Under the pieces are notes generated by a model. It was not told where the DNA came from, did no database searches, and was given only the letters and a program-made list of their open reading frames with translations. A stretch of 64,000 nucleotides of DNA. It comes from Natribaculum luteum. GTDB taxonomy: Archaea > Halobacteriota > Halobacteria > Halobacteriales > Natrialbaceae. Location of the stretch: assembly GCF_023008545.1 (NCBI RefSeq), contig NZ_CP095397.1, forward strand, positions 744,001 through 808,000. Reading direction: 5' to 3'. This document shows positions 42,654-52,532 of this stretch, piece after piece. A program made the translations under genes and the position numbers. The first letter of the stretch is position 1. The number at the start of each line of letters is the position of its first letter.

Positions 42654-44048
42654 TCAGGCGGCCGGGAGCGCCCACTGCCACGCCGATCTGAGGACGAGGA
42701 CGCCGAACGGGCCGCCCCACCCGGCGGCGACCGCCCCGACGGAGGGAGCGGAGTAGGCGAGGGCCGCCACGGCGGCGACGCCACAGGCTCCGACCACGGC
42801 TGCCACCCCGGCCACGCGTCGGTCGAGTGGGCCGAACGCCGTCGTCTCGACGGGGAGTTCCAACGCCTCGACAGCCCGGTCATACTCCCGGAGGTGCGCG
42901 ACGCTGAGGTCATACTCCCCCACGGAGGGGGTGAGCGAGAACGTCCGAGTATCACAGGAGCGGTCGACGAACTCTCCCTCGCACAACTCGGCGTTCCGGA
43001 TGTCGTCGACGGGGATCTCCCACTGGACAGTATCGGTAAGGTCGTCGTACGCGACCACCGTGTCGTCGCGACGCTGGTACGCCAGCGTACCGTGAGTGAG
43101 GGCGTACTCGACGGCCTTCAGCCCGCCGATGATGGCTGGCAGGAGGCCGAAACAGACCACCATGGCAGCGACCGGCCCTGTCGATCCGCTGGTGAGCCCA
43201 ATCCACGCGAAGAGGTACACCGGGCCGCTGCCGATTGCGGACTTCGCGCCCCGCCAGAACGCGGCGCCGCGGACGGCGCGCCGGTCCGGACAGACCTCAG
43301 CCGTCGGCGACGCATCCGGAGCCGCTACAGGCGGGAGCGTCCCCACCCCCTTGTCGGTGGTGGACGACTGCCCGGCGCGGTAGTCCCCCCACTCCGCGAA
43401 TAGCTTCACCGTGACGAACGCGACCAGCGCGCCGGTCGGACCACCGGCGGCCGCGAACCAGAGCAACACTATAGCTACCACAGCCTCGTTCTTCGCGCTT
43501 CTGATCACGTCTCGAGGGGTGCTCGTCTCGTGGCGCCGCTTGCGGAAGTACTCGCGGTTGATGACGCCGACTTGAGAGACAATCAGGGAGGCGGCGCTCG
43601 CCGCCACCATCGGATCGGCGAGCGTCGCCGGCACGTCGATGAAACGGCTCAGTACGGCGAGGTATATCCCGAGGAGCGCCACGGCAGCCACGAACGATCG
43701 AAAGACGAACGGGTAGTTCCGGGGGTAGATCGGCGGGAGCGAGTCGACGACCGTGACGCTCCCGCGCCGGCGGTTGAGGTCGCTCGGTCCGACGGAGACC
43801 CCGCCTAACTCGTCGCCCTTGAGCGGGTTATCCTCCTGTGGGCGCTCCAGCTCGTCGTAGTTCGGCGGGCGGCGCGCGAATAATGCCTTCAACCCGGCGA
43901 ACGGGACAGCGACGACCAGTTCCATCGCGTAGACGACAGCGAACGTCTTTGCGCTCCACCCGAGGTGAAACACGCCGACCAGCGGGACGACGTTCGCCGC
44001 GACTGTCACCAGAAACGCGGCAGACGAATCGTTTGATGGTGGCTTCAT
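42654..44048 (-). CDS. DUF6498-like polytopic membrane protein, full length
   Basis: 464 residues and about ten hydrophobic segments, starting with FLVTVAANVVPLVGVFHLGW. The marker LPPIYPRNYPFVFRS matches the truncated paralogue at 14247-15379. A cytosolic region rich in acidic residues (YDDLTDTVQWEIPVDDIRNA) lies in the second half, followed by two final membrane helices. GC content is notably higher than in the paralogue, so the two had separate histories. No enzymatic motif is seen. It is next to another membrane protein gene (44133) on the same strand. Confidence 0.65.
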   Translation of the reverse strand: MKPPSNDSSAAFLVTVAANVVPLVGVFHLGWSAKTFAVVYAMELVVAVPFAGLKALFARRPPNYDELERPQEDNPLKGDELGGVSVGPSDLNRRRGSVTVVDSLPPIYPRNYPFVFRSFVAAVALLGIYLAVLSRFIDVPATLADPMVAASAASLIVSQVGVINREYFRKRRHETSTPRDVIRSAKNEAVVAIVLLWFAAAGGPTGALVAFVTVKLFAEWGDYRAGQSSTTDKGVGTLPPVAAPDASPTAEVCPDRRAVRGAAFWRGAKSAIGSGPVYLFAWIGLTSGSTGPVAAMVVCFGLLPAIIGGLKAVEYALTHGTLAYQRRDDTVVAYDDLTDTVQWEIPVDDIRNAELCEGEFVDRSCDTRTFSLTPSVGEYDLSVAHLREYDRAVEALELPVETTAFGPLDRRVAGVAAVVGACGVAAVAALAYSAPSVGAVAAGWGGPFGVLVLRSAWQWALPAA

Positions 44049-44132
44049 AGATCCACCATCTGTAGTCTGAGCACGTCCAGTTCAATCTCGGCCATGTTCA
44101 ACCAGCTTCTCTTCTTGAGATAACATGAATGT

Positions 44133-44576
44133 CTACCTATATCTCTCGACGAAAGCGATCGCTCCAGGATACGTCCAAGTCGATCCAGATATCGCTTTTA
44201 CCGTTGCGACGATGGTGTACACCAACGTAAGAAATATTGCAATCACTAGGACGATTATCAGGAGGAATCCGACGAGCCCAAACACGAGATCGAGCGGGGC
44301 TGGGAGCAAAGAAACCTCAGTTGTTTCTCCTAGGACAGTGATCTCATCGGCGCCGAGAAAGAACATCACAAGGGCGACAATCATGAGTACGGACACGGTA
44401 ACGTGCCAATTGATGGTGTGACGGGCGTTCGTCCGTGTGAACTCATTATCTGAAACAGCGTACAGGATTAGGGGACCGAGAAATCCAGTAAACAGTCCAA
44501 GCAGGTGGACGAGGATGCCACCGATAGAGCGTTCATCGGACAGTTCAGGGTCAGATAGAGTTGCTGTGAATGTCAT
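44133..44576 (-). CDS. DUF4870-like membrane protein
   Basis: 147 residues. LVHLLGLFTGFLGPLILYAV is the first helix, NARHTINWHV the conserved loop of DUF4870 proteins, followed by two more helices (LMIVALVMFFLGA, VGFLLIIVLVIAIFLTLVYT) and a closing TVKAISGSTWTYPGAIAFVE. Function of the family is unknown. Upstream DNA (44577-44677) runs into the ISH8 copy 2 end. Complete. Confidence 0.75.
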   Translation of the reverse strand: MTFTATLSDPELSDERSIGGILVHLLGLFTGFLGPLILYAVSDNEFTRTNARHTINWHVTVSVLMIVALVMFFLGADEITVLGETTEVSLLPAPLDLVFGLVGFLLIIVLVIAIFLTLVYTIVATVKAISGSTWTYPGAIAFVERYR

Positions 44577-44972
44577 GGATGTGGTAATCTATGATCTACA
44601 GGTTGTTCAGTGTCTCTTTCATGTAGAATTTATATCATTATGGATATAAGTACCTTTGGTCTGGAAGACATGCGCCTCATTGGTCTTTAGCTAAGCCTCA
44701 GCAGCCGGTTGGATGGTAGTAGCGAGCTGTTCTTGCAGGATTGGTCGTTGCCTGTGGATCTTCTGAGCGTCTTCGATCAGTCGTTGTAGCAGTGGCGGCG
44801 GTGAGTAGGCGAGATACTCTCTCAGTTCGCGGAGGATGAGCTGGGCGTGCGACCGAAAGGTCGCCGCCCAGCGTTCCGGCGGAAACACGATCCCATCATC
44901 AGCGTGCTCTATGACCAGACCGAGTAAATCACGACTCACGACCAAGGATAACAACGCTGCGTACAGCAGAAT

Positions 44973-46410
44973 CGGTACTTCCCGACTGGTGTGAGAGCTG
45001 GAGCTAAAGCGTTGGTCTCATGAGGAAGATGTCTGGTTGAGTGAATGTGTTCAGTATCCCTCAGCCAGACGGTGTTCTTTCGGATTCGGACGTGAAAGAT
45101 TTAGCGGAAGACGTCATCTGCCAGCTCCCCTTGCCAGGGATCGAGGGCTCGCCCCTCGATCCCGGCGATATCTGGGTTGTTGTCATTCTTGCAGCAGTCA
45201 ATCAGACGTCCATCTGGGAGACGTGCAAGGACAACGACAACGCTGCCTGTGATGATACTGTCATGGACTGGCTCCATACGCTCAACCGAGAGTGGCTTGA
45301 GCGGGTTGCTAACCGCCTTCTCAGGGAGGTGGCGATGACGATCCTCGACCCTGATCGGTCGAGGATCGTCTCCATTGACTTCGTCGATAACCCCTACCAC
45401 GGAACGTACGCCGATGAAGAAGGTGAACTCTGCCGCATGCACGCGAAAGACGGAACAACGACGTGCCACCGGTACTGCACGGCGTATCTCGTCTCGAACG
45501 GAAAGCCAGTGACGCTGGCGATGACGTACGTCCGTAGTGATGAGAAAGAGGCCGACGCGGTCGAGCGCGTCCTCGACCGCGTCGAAGCCTATCCCTTCGA
45601 GATAGAGCTTCTGTTGGCTGATCGTGGCTTCTACAACGAACGTATTCTGCGCCGCTCACGGGAGATTGCTGCGACTGTCGTTCCCGTCCAAAAGAAGGGC
45701 AAGCGCATGAGGAAGAAGCTGGATACGCACTGCTCGTACATGACAACCTATCGGATGTACAAAGGCCGCGAGCGGGAACTGGAATTCCCGCTCGCGGTCG
45801 CTGTATCATATCACGCCGGAGATCGCGGGAAAAGCGGCGAGGTCGTTCGAGGCTATGTGGCGTGCGATCTGGCCGATCGCACGCCGAAACAAGTCGAACG
45901 GCTCTATCGAAAACGGTCAGCGATCGAAACGAGCTACCGTGTATTTCGCCAAGCACGAGTGGTAACGACGACACAAGACCCAATCATCCGCTTCGCGTTC
46001 GTCCTGGTTGGATTCCTGTTGGAGAACCTCTGGCTTGTGCTTCGATGGGCGGTCGTCGCCCGCCCCCAGCGGGGCGGGCGCGACCTGCCCGAGGAATTCA
46101 CGTTCAAGACCTTCTCTGACTGGATCAGACATGCATTAGAGGAAGAGCTAGAGCGGAGTTGGGAGATCGAGATGAACGGAACAGGTGTGCCAGAAGCATA
46201 CGCGCCGGCCGCGGGCTGACGCCAGCCCGCGGCCGTGGGCAAGCTCCTGGTGAGCAACAGCATTCGCCTAGAACAGCGTATCTCAGCCTTCTTACTTCAC
46301 TTCTCCTCATCCGTGGATTCTATTTCCTGTTCACTCAGTTACCACACCGGCATTCGCTCTGTTCGTCCATGACTCAGCACAGTTCACGAAGCGACGTTCG
46401 GGAAGTACCG
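44973..46410 (+). mobile_element. ISH3-family element, copy B, nested in ISH8 copy 2
   Basis: 1438 bp with CGGTACTTCCCGA ends. The 5-bp duplication AGAAT lies at 44968-44972 and 46411-46415. Confidence 0.9.
45041..46219 (+). CDS. ISH3-family transposase (copy B)
   Basis: 392 residues, nearly identical to copy A; differences include Val for Ala near residue 47 and REVAMTI for RELAMTI. DDE residues as in copy A. Apparently intact. Confidence 0.9.
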   Translation: MNVFSIPQPDGVLSDSDVKDLAEDVICQLPLPGIEGSPLDPGDIWVVVILAAVNQTSIWETCKDNDNAACDDTVMDWLHTLNREWLERVANRLLREVAMTILDPDRSRIVSIDFVDNPYHGTYADEEGELCRMHAKDGTTTCHRYCTAYLVSNGKPVTLAMTYVRSDEKEADAVERVLDRVEAYPFEIELLLADRGFYNERILRRSREIAATVVPVQKKGKRMRKKLDTHCSYMTTYRMYKGRERELEFPLAVAVSYHAGDRGKSGEVVRGYVACDLADRTPKQVERLYRKRSAIETSYRVFRQARVVTTTQDPIIRFAFVLVGFLLENLWLVLRWAVVARPQRGGRDLPEEFTFKTFSDWIRHALEEELERSWEIEMNGTGVPEAYAPAAG

Positions 46411-47523
46411 AGAATCTCTACGATGTGCTTCTTCGTCGTGTCGAACTCGTCCAGTTCGTACTGCGTCTTCAGTTCACGGAACAACAGCTCTACTTCCCAT
46501 CTACATCGGTAGATCGTCGCTAGATCGGCCGGGAGAAACTCTTCCCGAGAAAGGTTCGTGATGTACAGATGGTAGTCGTCGGCGTCCTCGTTGCGGACGC
46601 CGACGACGCGGAACCGTTTCGTATCACGTGACTGCGTGCCCGCGTACTCTCGTCGGTCAAACTCGACCTCGACTTCCACGTCGATGTACTTCCGGGAGAG
46701 ATCATCCACGATGTCGAAGATCTTCTCGCCTTCTAAGGGAATGGCGCGGCCGCGCCATTCCCGTAATTCCTCCGTTACAACCGGGTTCGCGCTCTTTTTC
46801 AGTCGGCTCACGAAGTAGCCGTCGTTCTCGTCGATCAACGCGAACCGCCGGTACTTGAAATAGGCGAGGTCGAAGATCGCTAGCCGTCCTTCCAGCCACG
46901 ATCCTGTGTTAAACAACGTGCTGTCGTGCGTTTTCTCGTCTGTGACGTTGAAATGTTCGACTGTCTGGTCAGTGACGTTGTGGAGCAGGTGGAGCTTCGC
47001 TCCAGCCTGCTCCTCGTGACGTGCTTTGTACGCTTCAGAGAGCAACTCGTGCAACCGCAGGACGGTTCCATCAGCGATCATCACGTCTCGAAACCGGTCG
47101 AACTCATCAGAGACGGTGTGAGGGACAGCGACCTCGTCGAACCCGTATTCGACGAGGTCGCGGAGGTACTCTGCGAGCGTCGGAGTCAACCGCTGGTAGA
47201 AGCCGCCCGGAGAAAGTGACTCGTCAGCGGTAGAGTTGTAGGTACGTCTGAAGGCCGCAAGCGTTCGGCTTTCGCCTGCGGCGAAGCCGAACGCAAACGA
47301 CCAGACAAGTGGCGGGAGCTGAAGCTTCCCCTCGCGCTCGACCACGCCGACGGCATCGGCGTGGTCTTCGAGCGCTTCAGAGGGAAGGAGGTTAGTGAGA
47401 CGGCGTTCAATGTGACGTGAGGAGGTTTCGGTGTGCACAGCTGTCACCTCCTCATTCCTTCCGAAAAGCAACTCCGATAAGCCGCCGCTGTCATGCGGTT
47501 CTTGGCTTAGCTAAAGACGGATG

Positions 47524-48664
47524 GGTCCCATTCTTTCGGCGGTCGTCCCGGTTTGTCGCGGCTCTTCTTCTGTTCGGTTTCAACGACCTTTGCTTCGAAT
47601 TCGAAGTAGGGATTGTTGTGATCGTCGAGCCACGCGTCCCACGCTTCCTGAGCGTCGGGTTCACAGGCGAACGAGCGGTCGGTCAGCTGACCGACCGCGT
47701 CTTCAAGATCTTCTTCGGTGCTGTCGAGATCGTTGTCGATGCGTCGTTCAGAGCGTCCGTCAAGCGTGGACGAATGGACAACGACACACCGCAAATTGTG
47801 TTCAGAGATGGGAGTTTGAAAGGTTTGAATCTGGTAGGAGGCAGCGTCTTCGTCGTCTTCGTCATCGACAAACGTTCCAAGATTGGTCCAGTCGTTGGCC
47901 TCCCACGCGCGGTCGATGAGCGTATCGACCGCGCTGTATGTACGTGGGAGTCGACTGATGATGGAGATGCCCTCAGCAGCGGCTTGATCGAGCGATGTTT
48001 GATTGACGACCGCGCTGTCAGCGACATAGACGGGGGGCTCGTCAGCGGCGAGCCGCTGACGGAGCCGAGCGATGAGGTCAGTGTTCCAGGTGCTGTCAGA
48101 GGTGTTCCCGTCGAGGATGTCTCCGACGACGGGAACGCCGGCTCGGTTGACACCGAGCCCGACTTGGAATTGCTTGAGATCCGGCCGATGATCTTTGCTG
48201 TAGCCATGCGTGATAGAGAGTGTTTCGTCTGTGTCTTCGTCAGTTTCGTAGAGTCCGTGAACGGAGAAAGAGGTGGTATCCGCGTGAAGCACGTCGGTAG
48301 AAACATCTTCGCGAGCAGCGGCTTCGACCAGCACGGTCCCGAGGACCGTGCTTGGGTCGCCCTCAGAGAGTTTGTCGAGTGCTCGTCCAAGGGTATGGTC
48401 GTTGAGATCTTCAGGTTCAGTATCCTCGCCAAAGAGGTTCTCTGTGTCGGTATCACGGAAGAATTCGGGCAGCCGATACATCGGCTGCCCTTGAGTCAGA
48501 CAGTTCATGATTAACGCCATGAGCCGCAACCCGGGCGAAAGCTGGGAGCGGTCTTCGTCCCAATCGAGATCCTCATTGAGAACCTCAATGAGGCCACTTT
48601 CCTCACAGATAGCACGAATGACCGGAAGAGGTCCCGGTGCGAGGATTTTCACAGACGAACTCAC
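47524..48664 (-). pseudogene. IS1634 transposase, C-terminus deleted
   Basis: The first 381 codons match the intact gene at 7627-9288 and end at KPGRPPKEWDP. The Glu region of the active site and the last 172 residues are missing. The frame runs a few codons into ISH8. Confidence 0.85.
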
Positions 48665-48757
48665 GGTACCGTGAGTTTGTCTGAGTGCCTCAAGAAGCTC
48701 ACCCTACTCCTCAACAGGAAATAACGTTGTCAATCTGGATGAGGTACTGAAAGTGGG
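47524..48757 (-). mobile_element. IS1634 element, copy 2, missing its 3' third
   Basis: The left end (CCCACTTTCAGTACCT, reversed at 48742-48757) is kept. The copy stops at GGGACCC inside the transposase gene (equivalent to 8767 of copy 1), where ISH8 copy 2 begins. The right end is absent. Confidence 0.85.
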
Positions 48758-49787
48758 GTTCAAAGACGTCTTTGACAAGATCGTGGAACTCATCTTCGTC
48801 CTGGACAATAATCGGAGACATTGTCCACTTCAGATGTTTCCAGACCTGTTCGATTGGGTTGAGATGAGGCGACCCAGATGGAAGAAACACGAGATCGATC
48901 CCAAGTTGATGGGCGTGCCTGCGCGTGTATTCACACGTATGAGATCCGTGCTTGTCCAAGACGAGCAGAATCCGCTTACTCGGATTCTGCTCGCGGACCT
49001 CCTCTAACACTCTACAAATCCGTTCTTTCGTCTCATCTTCGGTCCACCTTACCAGACTCTCTCCGTTGAGTGCATAGAACCCAACTGCAGAATCCTCCGT
49101 CTTCACCAATGGTCGCTCTACATGAGGATCGTCCACGTACCAGACGCGCCGCGAATTATCGTATGGCTGTGGCTGCGATGCATCAAGAAATCCAACAACA
49201 GTGCCGCCATCTGTGCAGACATCGTCGTCAACGGTCCAGCCTTCATCTTCGTCTCCCTCACGCTTGTTGTGTGGATCGTCGTCCGAGTCCTCGTCGAGCG
49301 CGTCCTCGACGCGCTCGTCGAGAATCTCTTCTGGATTCTCCGGACGATATGGACGCTTTGGCCGTGGTTTTGCGTAGGACAGCCCGAGGCCACGGAGAAA
49401 TGTTCCGAGGTAATCCGGATGGTACTCAACATCGAATTCTTCCGTGAGCAAGTGCTGGATCTCTTGGGATTTCCAGGGCTGTCCTTCCCGGAGAAGCTCG
49501 ACCAGCTCGTCTTGTTCGTCTTCGTCGAGTTTCGGGGGCCGTCCGCCCCCGAAACTCGGCATAAGTGCTTCTAAGCCACCTTCATTCCACGATTCTGCCC
49601 ATCGATCACCGGTGGCCGCCGACCGCCCTTCCCGGTCGGCGGCCTCCGGAATTGTATCTCCCTGGTAGAGGTTCTTCAGAAACCCAAGTCGTCGTAGCCG
49701 GTGTTCATCTTCAGCTTCACGATGTAACTCGTCGATTCGCTCTTCAGGAAGATGATAGGTTATGTCTTTCCGACGACTGTTTCCCAT
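48711..49787 (-). pseudogene. IS630-type transposase 2, C-terminus replaced by IS1634 end
   Basis: 358 codons. The N-terminal helix-turn-helix domain (HRLRRLGFLKNLYQGDTIPE, SFGGGRPPKLDEDEQDELVE) and the DDE domain (FLDASQPQPYDNSRRVWYV, LLVLDKHGSHTCEYTRRHA, LPSGSPHLNPIEQVWKHLKW) are intact. After LVKDVFEP the frame enters the IS1634 terminus at 48757 and ends HFQYLIQIDNVISC. The lost tail is short, so some activity cannot be excluded, but its right terminal repeat is gone. Confidence 0.75.
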
Positions 49788-49833
49788 TGTCCTATCACGA
49801 GAAGCGACTTACAAAAGATCTCTCACTCATTAA

Positions 49834-50742
49834 AACGCGAACCTCGACGACTTTGCCCAGCAGTACGCTGGGTCCAAAGCCGCGCTTGAAGCGACCAGCA
49901 ATTACTACCACATCCATGATACTCTTTCAGAGTATCTGGATGTGACCGTCGCCAATCCAGGCGAATTAAAGCTGATCTCCGACTCGGACAAGAAAACCGA
50001 CCGCGTCGACGCGAAACAACTCGCTCGGATGGTTCGGTTAGGCTCAATTCCTGAAAGCTACGTTCCAACCGACGAGGTTCGGCAAGCCCGCGCACTTGTG
50101 CGCGGGCGCCAGAAGCTCGTTGAGAATCGGACCGAGTACGCGAACAAGATCCATGGCTTGTTGAGTGATCACGGGATCACTCAGGAGGTGAAACCACTGA
50201 GTGTGAAGGGACGAGAGTTCCTGACGGAACTCTCACTCCCGGCACCGTGGGATGCGTTGCTGGAGTCGTATCTAGAGATCATTCAGACGCTCACTGAACA
50301 GATTGAGTCGTTGGAAGCAGAGATTGAGGAGCGGGCTGGGTCTCTGAAGGAGACCCAGCTCCTGATGACGATTCCTGGTGTGAGTTACTTTACGGCGTTG
50401 ACGATTTACGCGGAGTTGGGAGAGATCGACCGGTTTGACCGGGACAAGGAGGTCGTAAGTTACGTTGGATTGAACCCGATAATCCGCGAGTCTGGCGACT
50501 CGCGGTTTGAGGGGAGCATCTCGAAGCGAGGGTCAGGACGAGTCCGGTGGCTGCTCGTTCAAGCGTCGTACTCAGCGGTACATACGTGCGAAGACGAGTA
50601 CCTTAGCCGGTTCTACAACCGGTTAGCTCGAAAGAAGAACTCGAAAACAGCGATTGTCGCAACCGCCCGGAAGTTGCTGGTTTCAATGTATCACATGCTG
50701 GACCGTGAGGAGGTGTACGATCCACCAGGGGTGAGTGCCTGA
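49834..50742 (+). pseudogene. IS110-family transposase, 5' end missing
   Basis: 302 codons without a native start; a TAA precedes at 49831. The DEDD domain lacks its first catalytic residue (the N-terminal GIDVHK-type strand). What remains begins LDDFAQQYAGSKAALEATSN, contains KTDRVDAKQLARMVRLGSIP, and has the C-terminal Tnp_20 part (LMTIPGVSYFTALTIYAELG, FEGSISKRGSGRVRWLL). The left junction is with the remains of IS630 copy 2. Confidence 0.8.
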
Positions 50743-51339
50743 GCGCCGCCGAGGCGGCGCTCATTGGCCGGTTGGTGGCAGCGTGAGCGACTGCTCTCGC
50801 AAACAGGAAGTCCCCCGCCTGATGGCTGTTTCAGTAGCTATCGGTTCGCCGGTTGTCGGTTCTACGCTTGAAAACTACAGCAAGTCCTCGTCGCCCGAAG
50901 AATTATCTTAGCAAGCGTGGTTTGGTCAGTCAGCAGAATTTCCATAGGTGAATACACAGCGCAAGTCGGCCACCAGCTTTTACTCGTCTGGAGATCAGAA
51001 TGATACATTCAAGGCGTGTATTCAATAGATCAGCAGTCGAGTCATCCCTTATTCTGCATGTGTCGAGTCTATTGAAGGACTCAAGAAGGTTATAGAGATG
51101 CGAGGAGAACACCTCTGCCGTTAGGCAGAGGATGAATCCGACAACTCGGATGCAATCCACGCTGCAATACCCCCGTCAGATATTTCTAATCCATGCTTTG
51201 AAGTGGCAGACAACCAATCATAGAAAGGGTGTCATACAACGGTTCGCACACTCTCATTCGTAGCGGAGGGAATCGTTCGATACAGAGGGCATAAGGTATT
51301 CAACGAAGAGACATCAACCGGGAAAACGAACGAGATGCT
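50743..51339. other. Non-coding remnant region after IS110
   Basis: Holds a GC-rich hairpin directly after the IS110 stop (GCGCCGCCGAGGCGGCGC at 50743-50760) and the 51112 hairpin listed separately. No supported gene. Confidence 0.4.
51112..51131 (+). repeat. IS605-type right-end hairpin remnant
   Basis: CCTCTGCC-gtta-GGCAGAGG followed by ATGAA. This 8-bp perfect stem with a four-base loop and a trailing ATG(A/T) resembles the ends of haloarchaeal tnpB elements (compare 25310-25330 and 51967-51989). No tnpB gene is attached. Confidence 0.45.
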
Positions 51340-51528
51340 ATGGATGAGGACACACAACGAGCGGTAGCTGTTTGGGCCGTTTTTGCCCTCCCATTCGTAA
51401 TCCTCTGCGGGTTTCTGTACGCTCAAAACCAACTTACGATTGAGGTCGTCGCCCTCTACTGGTTCCCAGCTGTTGCCCTGGCCGTTATTGGAACAATCCC
51501 GCCGCCCTGGAAACCATTCCGTAGCTAA
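51340..51528 (+). CDS. Small two-helix membrane protein
   Basis: 62 residues. After a short acidic start (MDEDTQRAV) come two hydrophobic helices, VWAVFALPFVILCGFLYAQ and VVALYWFPAVALAVIGTI, then PPPWKPFRS. It is a haloarchaeal small hypothetical with no family I can name. A flanking AAACGAACGAGATGCT gives no clear ribosome site. Stand-alone. Confidence 0.5.
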   Translation: MDEDTQRAVAVWAVFALPFVILCGFLYAQNQLTIEVVALYWFPAVALAVIGTIPPPWKPFRS

Positions 51529-51599
51529 GCAAGCGTAGTGAGCAGGCGATTCATCCTCGACAGTCCTGAAAGCAACCACCTTGGGAACTGTTTTATGAC

Positions 51600-52005
51600 A
51601 CCCTGAATCATAGAAGTAGGAATCGGTCGGGAACGGAGCGATTCCCGCCAGTCCTACGATGGCGGCCTGCCCGCCCCAAGCAACAAGACAGTAATCGGAA
51701 CCAGTCAGGTGAACGGTCGGTTCCTATAATGAACCGATGCAGTTCCCGACCGCTGCAAGCACCACGGAAAGTAACTCCGAGTCTATTGACGCCCACTTGA
51801 CCCTCGCCGGGCAAAAACAACCACGAGGGTCGAACGCGGCACGAGGATAGGAGTACCGGGGGCCTGGCACTCCCAGCAGTCCCACCCGCCAGAGACCGCG
51901 AACCCGACACGGATTCTCACCGTGCTGGGGTTCGGTGGGACTGCAAACCTGAAATCTCCAACGCTCAGGATTCCTCCGCGTTTACGCAGAGGAGGATGTC
52001 AATTC
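51600..52005 (+). pseudogene. 3' remnant and right end of an IS200/IS605-type (tnpB) element
   Basis: The end CCTCCGCGTTTACGCAGAGG (51967-51986) plus AGGATGTCAA corresponds to the right end of the intact tnpB element. About 350 nt upstream have the biased, GC-rich look of a decayed tnpB 3' region or its RNA scaffold (SIDAHLTLAGQKQPRGSNAA), with stops. No RuvC motifs remain. Confidence 0.5.
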
Positions 52006-52074
52006 TGGTGCTAGAGCTCTACCGTAAGATGTTCTACGAAATCTATTTTTGGTAGAGATGGATAATGGCTGCAT

Positions 52075-52332
52075 ATGGGTATAAGCCTCGGTAATGGTTC
52101 AAACAAGGCAGAGATAGAGAGCCTTGAGGCGTTTGAGAGGAAAAAAGCTACTATTGAGACTATTTTCACATTGGCGATTCTATATTCCGGTACGGTGCAG
52201 ATTATTGTAGTATCTGGTATTGATCCAAATCTCTGGTTAGCGTTATCTCCTGTGGTGATTTTACTGGTATTTGCTCTTCTTCTTGGTTGGGAGAATTTGG
52301 TTGATCAGGTGGGAAAAGCTATCAGCTTGTGA
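52075..52332 (+). CDS. Small membrane protein
   Basis: 85 residues: a polar start (GNGSNKAEIESLEAFERKKA) then two hydrophobic segments (TLAILYSGTVQIIVVSGI and LWLALSPVVILLVFALLLGW) and a short tail. It begins at an ATG at 52075 in AT-rich DNA. Family not recognised. The following remnant gene (from about 52350) also encodes a membrane protein, so the pair may have worked together. Confidence 0.5.
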   Translation: MGISLGNGSNKAEIESLEAFERKKATIETIFTLAILYSGTVQIIVVSGIDPNLWLALSPVVILLVFALLLGWENLVDQVGKAISL

Positions 52333-52532
52333 GTAATCTAAACTAAGTGCCGTTATTATGAGATCCTAATCAGAAGCGCAGCCGAGCATCACAATCAGTT
52401 CTATTCCGTTGTTGGCACGTCATTAGGCGGTGTCACTGGTAGTTGGGCTTCAACAGCTTTCGGAGAAAGTGCTGCCTTTGACTTTGTATCGATCTTGCTG
52501 ATATTCGGAGTAGGTATGTTTCCCGGTACAAT

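Larger units (their letters stand above)
44691..47471 (-). pseudogene. ISH8 transposase split by ISH3 copy B
   Basis: Residues 1 to about 355 are encoded at 47471-46411 and the last 87 or so at 44972-44691. Both match the intact copy at 41002-42339. Taking out 44973-46410 and one AGAAT rejoins HIVEILLYAALL in frame, so ISH3 insertion is the only lesion found. Confidence 0.85.
44678..47523 (-). mobile_element. ISH8-type element, copy 2, interrupted by ISH3 copy B
   Basis: The ISH8 ends are at 44678 (CATTGGTCTTTAGC) and 47523 (reverse of CATCCGTCTTTAGC). Flanking 10-mers (ACATGCGCCT and GGTCCCATTC) do not match, unlike copy 1. The right end directly abuts the cut IS1634 element. Confidence 0.85.

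Noticed and set aside
51608-51910. Minus-strand 100-codon frame
   Set aside because: It is Arg/Ser/Gly-rich without protein-like features and overlaps the decayed tnpB 3' region.
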